Below, one piece after another: positions 5,350 to 5,884 of a DNA stretch of 5,884 bases; position 1 is the stretch's first letter; each line of letters opens with the position of its first letter. The stretch comes from Candidatus Intestinimonas stercorigallinarum. Its GTDB lineage: Bacteria > Bacillota > Clostridia > Oscillospirales > Oscillospiraceae. Position numbers and translations under genes: made by a program. Location: positions 1-5,884 of the forward strand of contig DXDV01000298.1 in assembly GCA_019115345.1 (NCBI GenBank), read 5' to 3'. A model generated the notes under the pieces. The model had not been told where the DNA came from, searched no databases, and saw only the letters and a program-made list of their open reading frames with translations.

Positions 5350-5367
5350 CCGGCCCGGCCGGGCCGG
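5350..5367. repeat. Perfect 18-bp palindrome in the leader of the signalling cluster
   Basis: CCGGCCCGGCCGGGCCGG is identical to its own reverse complement. It lies just upstream of the ribosome binding region of the first DRTGG gene, so it could fold in the mRNA and affect translation, or bind a dimeric protein in DNA. Confidence 0.6.
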
Positions 5368-5384
5368 TGCGCGCCGTCCGTTTC

Positions 5385-5401
5385 CCGCAGGCGCCCTGCG
5401 G
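5385..5401. repeat. Inverted repeat near the 5' end of the signalling-cluster transcript
   Basis: CCGCAGG and CCTGCGG are 7-bp perfect arms with a CGC loop. They begin about 10 nt downstream of the predicted transcription start (near 5410, minus strand). No T-run follows, so it looks like a 5' stem-loop and not a terminator. Confidence 0.6.
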
Positions 5402-5416
5402 AATTAAGCTCTCTTT

Positions 5417-5445
5417 ATTTTATCATCATCCCGCCCACAAAGCAA
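5417..5445 (-). promoter_or_regulatory. Promoter for the DRTGG/ATPase/Fe-S signalling cluster
   Basis: On the minus strand, -10 TAAAAT (5417-5422) is preceded by an extended -10 TGA (5423-5425). A weak -35 TTGCTT (5440-5445) lies 17 nt upstream of the -10 box. The -10 box and the purine-rich sequence after it (AAAGAGAG) resemble those of the hydrogenase promoter (TAAAAT then AGAGAG). Confidence 0.6.
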
Positions 5446-5453
5446 ACTGCTTT
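5439..5453. repeat. 15-bp inverted repeat overlapping the -35 box, possible operator
   Basis: AAAGCA and TGCTTT are perfect 6-bp arms around a 3-nt centre and cover the -35 element of the minus-strand promoter. Position and symmetry suit a repressor site; the binding protein is unknown. Confidence 0.4.
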
Positions 5454-5532
5454 TTCCTTTTTTACCCGTCCCATCCGAGCGCATTCCACAAAGACGGCGG
5501 CGGAAGGGGTCGGTTTTTCTGTCCCCCCGGCA

Positions 5533-5562
5533 TTGACATCTGTTTTTGTCCTGGTGTATAAT
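5533..5562 (+). promoter_or_regulatory. Consensus sigma-A promoter for serC
   Basis: Perfect -35 TTGACA (5533-5538) and perfect -10 TATAAT (5557-5562) with an 18-nt spacer, one longer than the ideal. Transcription should start near 5569, giving a leader of about 87 nt. Confidence 0.88.
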
Positions 5563-5580
5563 GCTCTTTAATATAGTAAA

Positions 5581-5627
5581 GCGGCCTGGCCGCGGCGCTG
5601 TATCCGGGACGGCCCTGGACGGGGCCG
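5581..5627 (+). repeat. Two GC-rich hairpins in the serC leader
   Basis: The first is GCGGCCTGGCCGC (5581-5593), palindromic around a central T. The second has arms CGGCCC (5610-5615) and GGGCCG (5622-5627) with a 6-nt loop. The second is followed by an A-rich run, not a T-run, so it is not a terminator. The leader is too short for a T-box and matches no riboswitch I recognise. Confidence 0.5.
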
Positions 5628-5656
5628 CCCAAAAACAAAATAGGAGGCTTGTCACC

Positions 5657-5884
5657 ATGAGTAATGCCCGCGTGTACAACTTTTCCGCCGGTCCCTCCAT
5701 GCTCCCCCTCCAGGTCCTGGAACGGGCGGACTCAGAGATCACCAACTACCAGGGCTCCGGAATGTCCGTCATGGAGATGAGTCACCGCTCAAAGGTGTTT
5801 CAGAAGATCTTTGACGACACCCAGGCCAAGTTCCGCCGCCTGCTGAAGGTCCCCGAGGGCTACAAGGTCCTCTTCCTCCAGGGC
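5657..5884 (+). CDS. serC: Phosphoserine aminotransferase, N-terminal part, cut by window edge
   Basis: These are the first 76 codons, continuing beyond the right edge. The start RVYNFSAGPSMLP (5-17), the GMSVMEMSHRS motif (36-46) and the terminal YKVLFLQG (69-76) are hallmark N-terminal segments of SerC, a PLP-dependent class V aminotransferase. It converts 3-phosphohydroxypyruvate and glutamate to phosphoserine and 2-oxoglutarate in serine biosynthesis, and in some bacteria also serves pyridoxine synthesis. The PLP lysine lies beyond the window. The ATG at 5657 has AGGAGG at 5642-5647, 9 nt upstream. It is transcribed away from the signalling cluster from a strong promoter at 5533-5562. A functional link to the hydrogenase genes is unlikely; the serA-type partner gene would be expected further right. 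Confidence 0.96.
   Translation, partial: MSNARVYNFSAGPSMLPLQVLERADSEITNYQGSGMSVMEMSHRSKVFQKIFDDTQAKFRRLLKVPEGYKVLFLQG

Larger units (their letters stand above)
5329..5656. other. Divergent intergenic region between the signalling cluster and serC
   Basis: This 328-nt region has no convincing gene. It holds the minus-strand promoter and leader of the signalling cluster (5329-5445), a stretch with nothing recognisable (about 5460-5530), and the plus-strand serC promoter and leader (5533-5656). Short open frames across it lack start signals and family features. Confidence 0.8.

Noticed and set aside
5439..5462. Intrinsic terminator on the plus strand (dyad followed by a T-rich run)
   Set aside because: The stem is short and AT-containing, no plus-strand gene ends before it, and it overlaps the minus-strand promoter, so an operator-type reading is more likely.
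1..5884. CRISPR arrays, insertion sequences, tRNA or rRNA genes
   Set aside because: No regularly spaced repeats, transposase motifs, terminal inverted repeats or recognisable structural RNA sequences were seen.

Overview
The window is GC-rich, with G or C at most third codon positions. It uses strong AGGAGG Shine-Dalgarno sites, mostly 7-9 nt ahead of the start. Gene content and the recalled appearance of close homologues point to an anaerobic, high-GC member of the Clostridia, probably an Oscillospiraceae-type gut bacterium. That placement is inferred and no taxonomic search was run. Nine genes lie on the minus strand, and one partial gene (serC) lies divergently at the right edge.

Right-hand minus-strand cluster (5328 down to 2074, in transcription order): a DRTGG-domain protein; a small RsbW/SpoIIAB-like GHKL ATPase; a ferredoxin/[FeFe]-hydrogenase-like iron-sulfur protein with a degenerate H-cluster site; a second DRTGG-domain protein; and a PHP-family metallo-phosphoesterase. 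The genes are tightly packed: a 2-nt gap, a 70-nt gap with a hairpin, a 4-nt TTGA overlap, and a 34-nt gap. The cluster has a plausible sigma-A promoter at 5417-5445. It looks like a redox or hydrogen signalling module built from an iron-sulfur input protein, a free-standing ATPase/kinase and small ligand-binding-type domains.

Left-hand minus-strand cluster (1914 down to the left edge): hndA (NuoE/HydC-like), a second free-standing GHKL ATPase with a distinctive C-terminal extension, hndB (small thioredoxin-like ferredoxin) and the first 136 codons of hndC (NuoF/HydB-like). This is the front part of a multisubunit NAD(P)-linked, probably electron-bifurcating [FeFe]-hydrogenase operon. The catalytic subunit (hndD/hydA) is expected beyond the left edge. 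A good promoter lies at 1983-2011. No intrinsic terminator is visible between the two clusters, so read-through is possible.

Right edge: serC (phosphoserine aminotransferase, first 76 codons) on the plus strand, behind a promoter with perfect consensus -35 and -10 boxes. The divergent intergenic region 5329-5656 holds both promoters and several GC-rich inverted repeats.

The points most worth a second look are: the PHP gene, whose best start appears to be a rare AUC codon; the hydrogenase-like protein, which keeps the four cubane-type cysteines but lacks the proton-shuttle cysteine and the diiron-binding lysine; and the pairing of two orphan ATPases and two DRTGG proteins with a hydrogenase operon.
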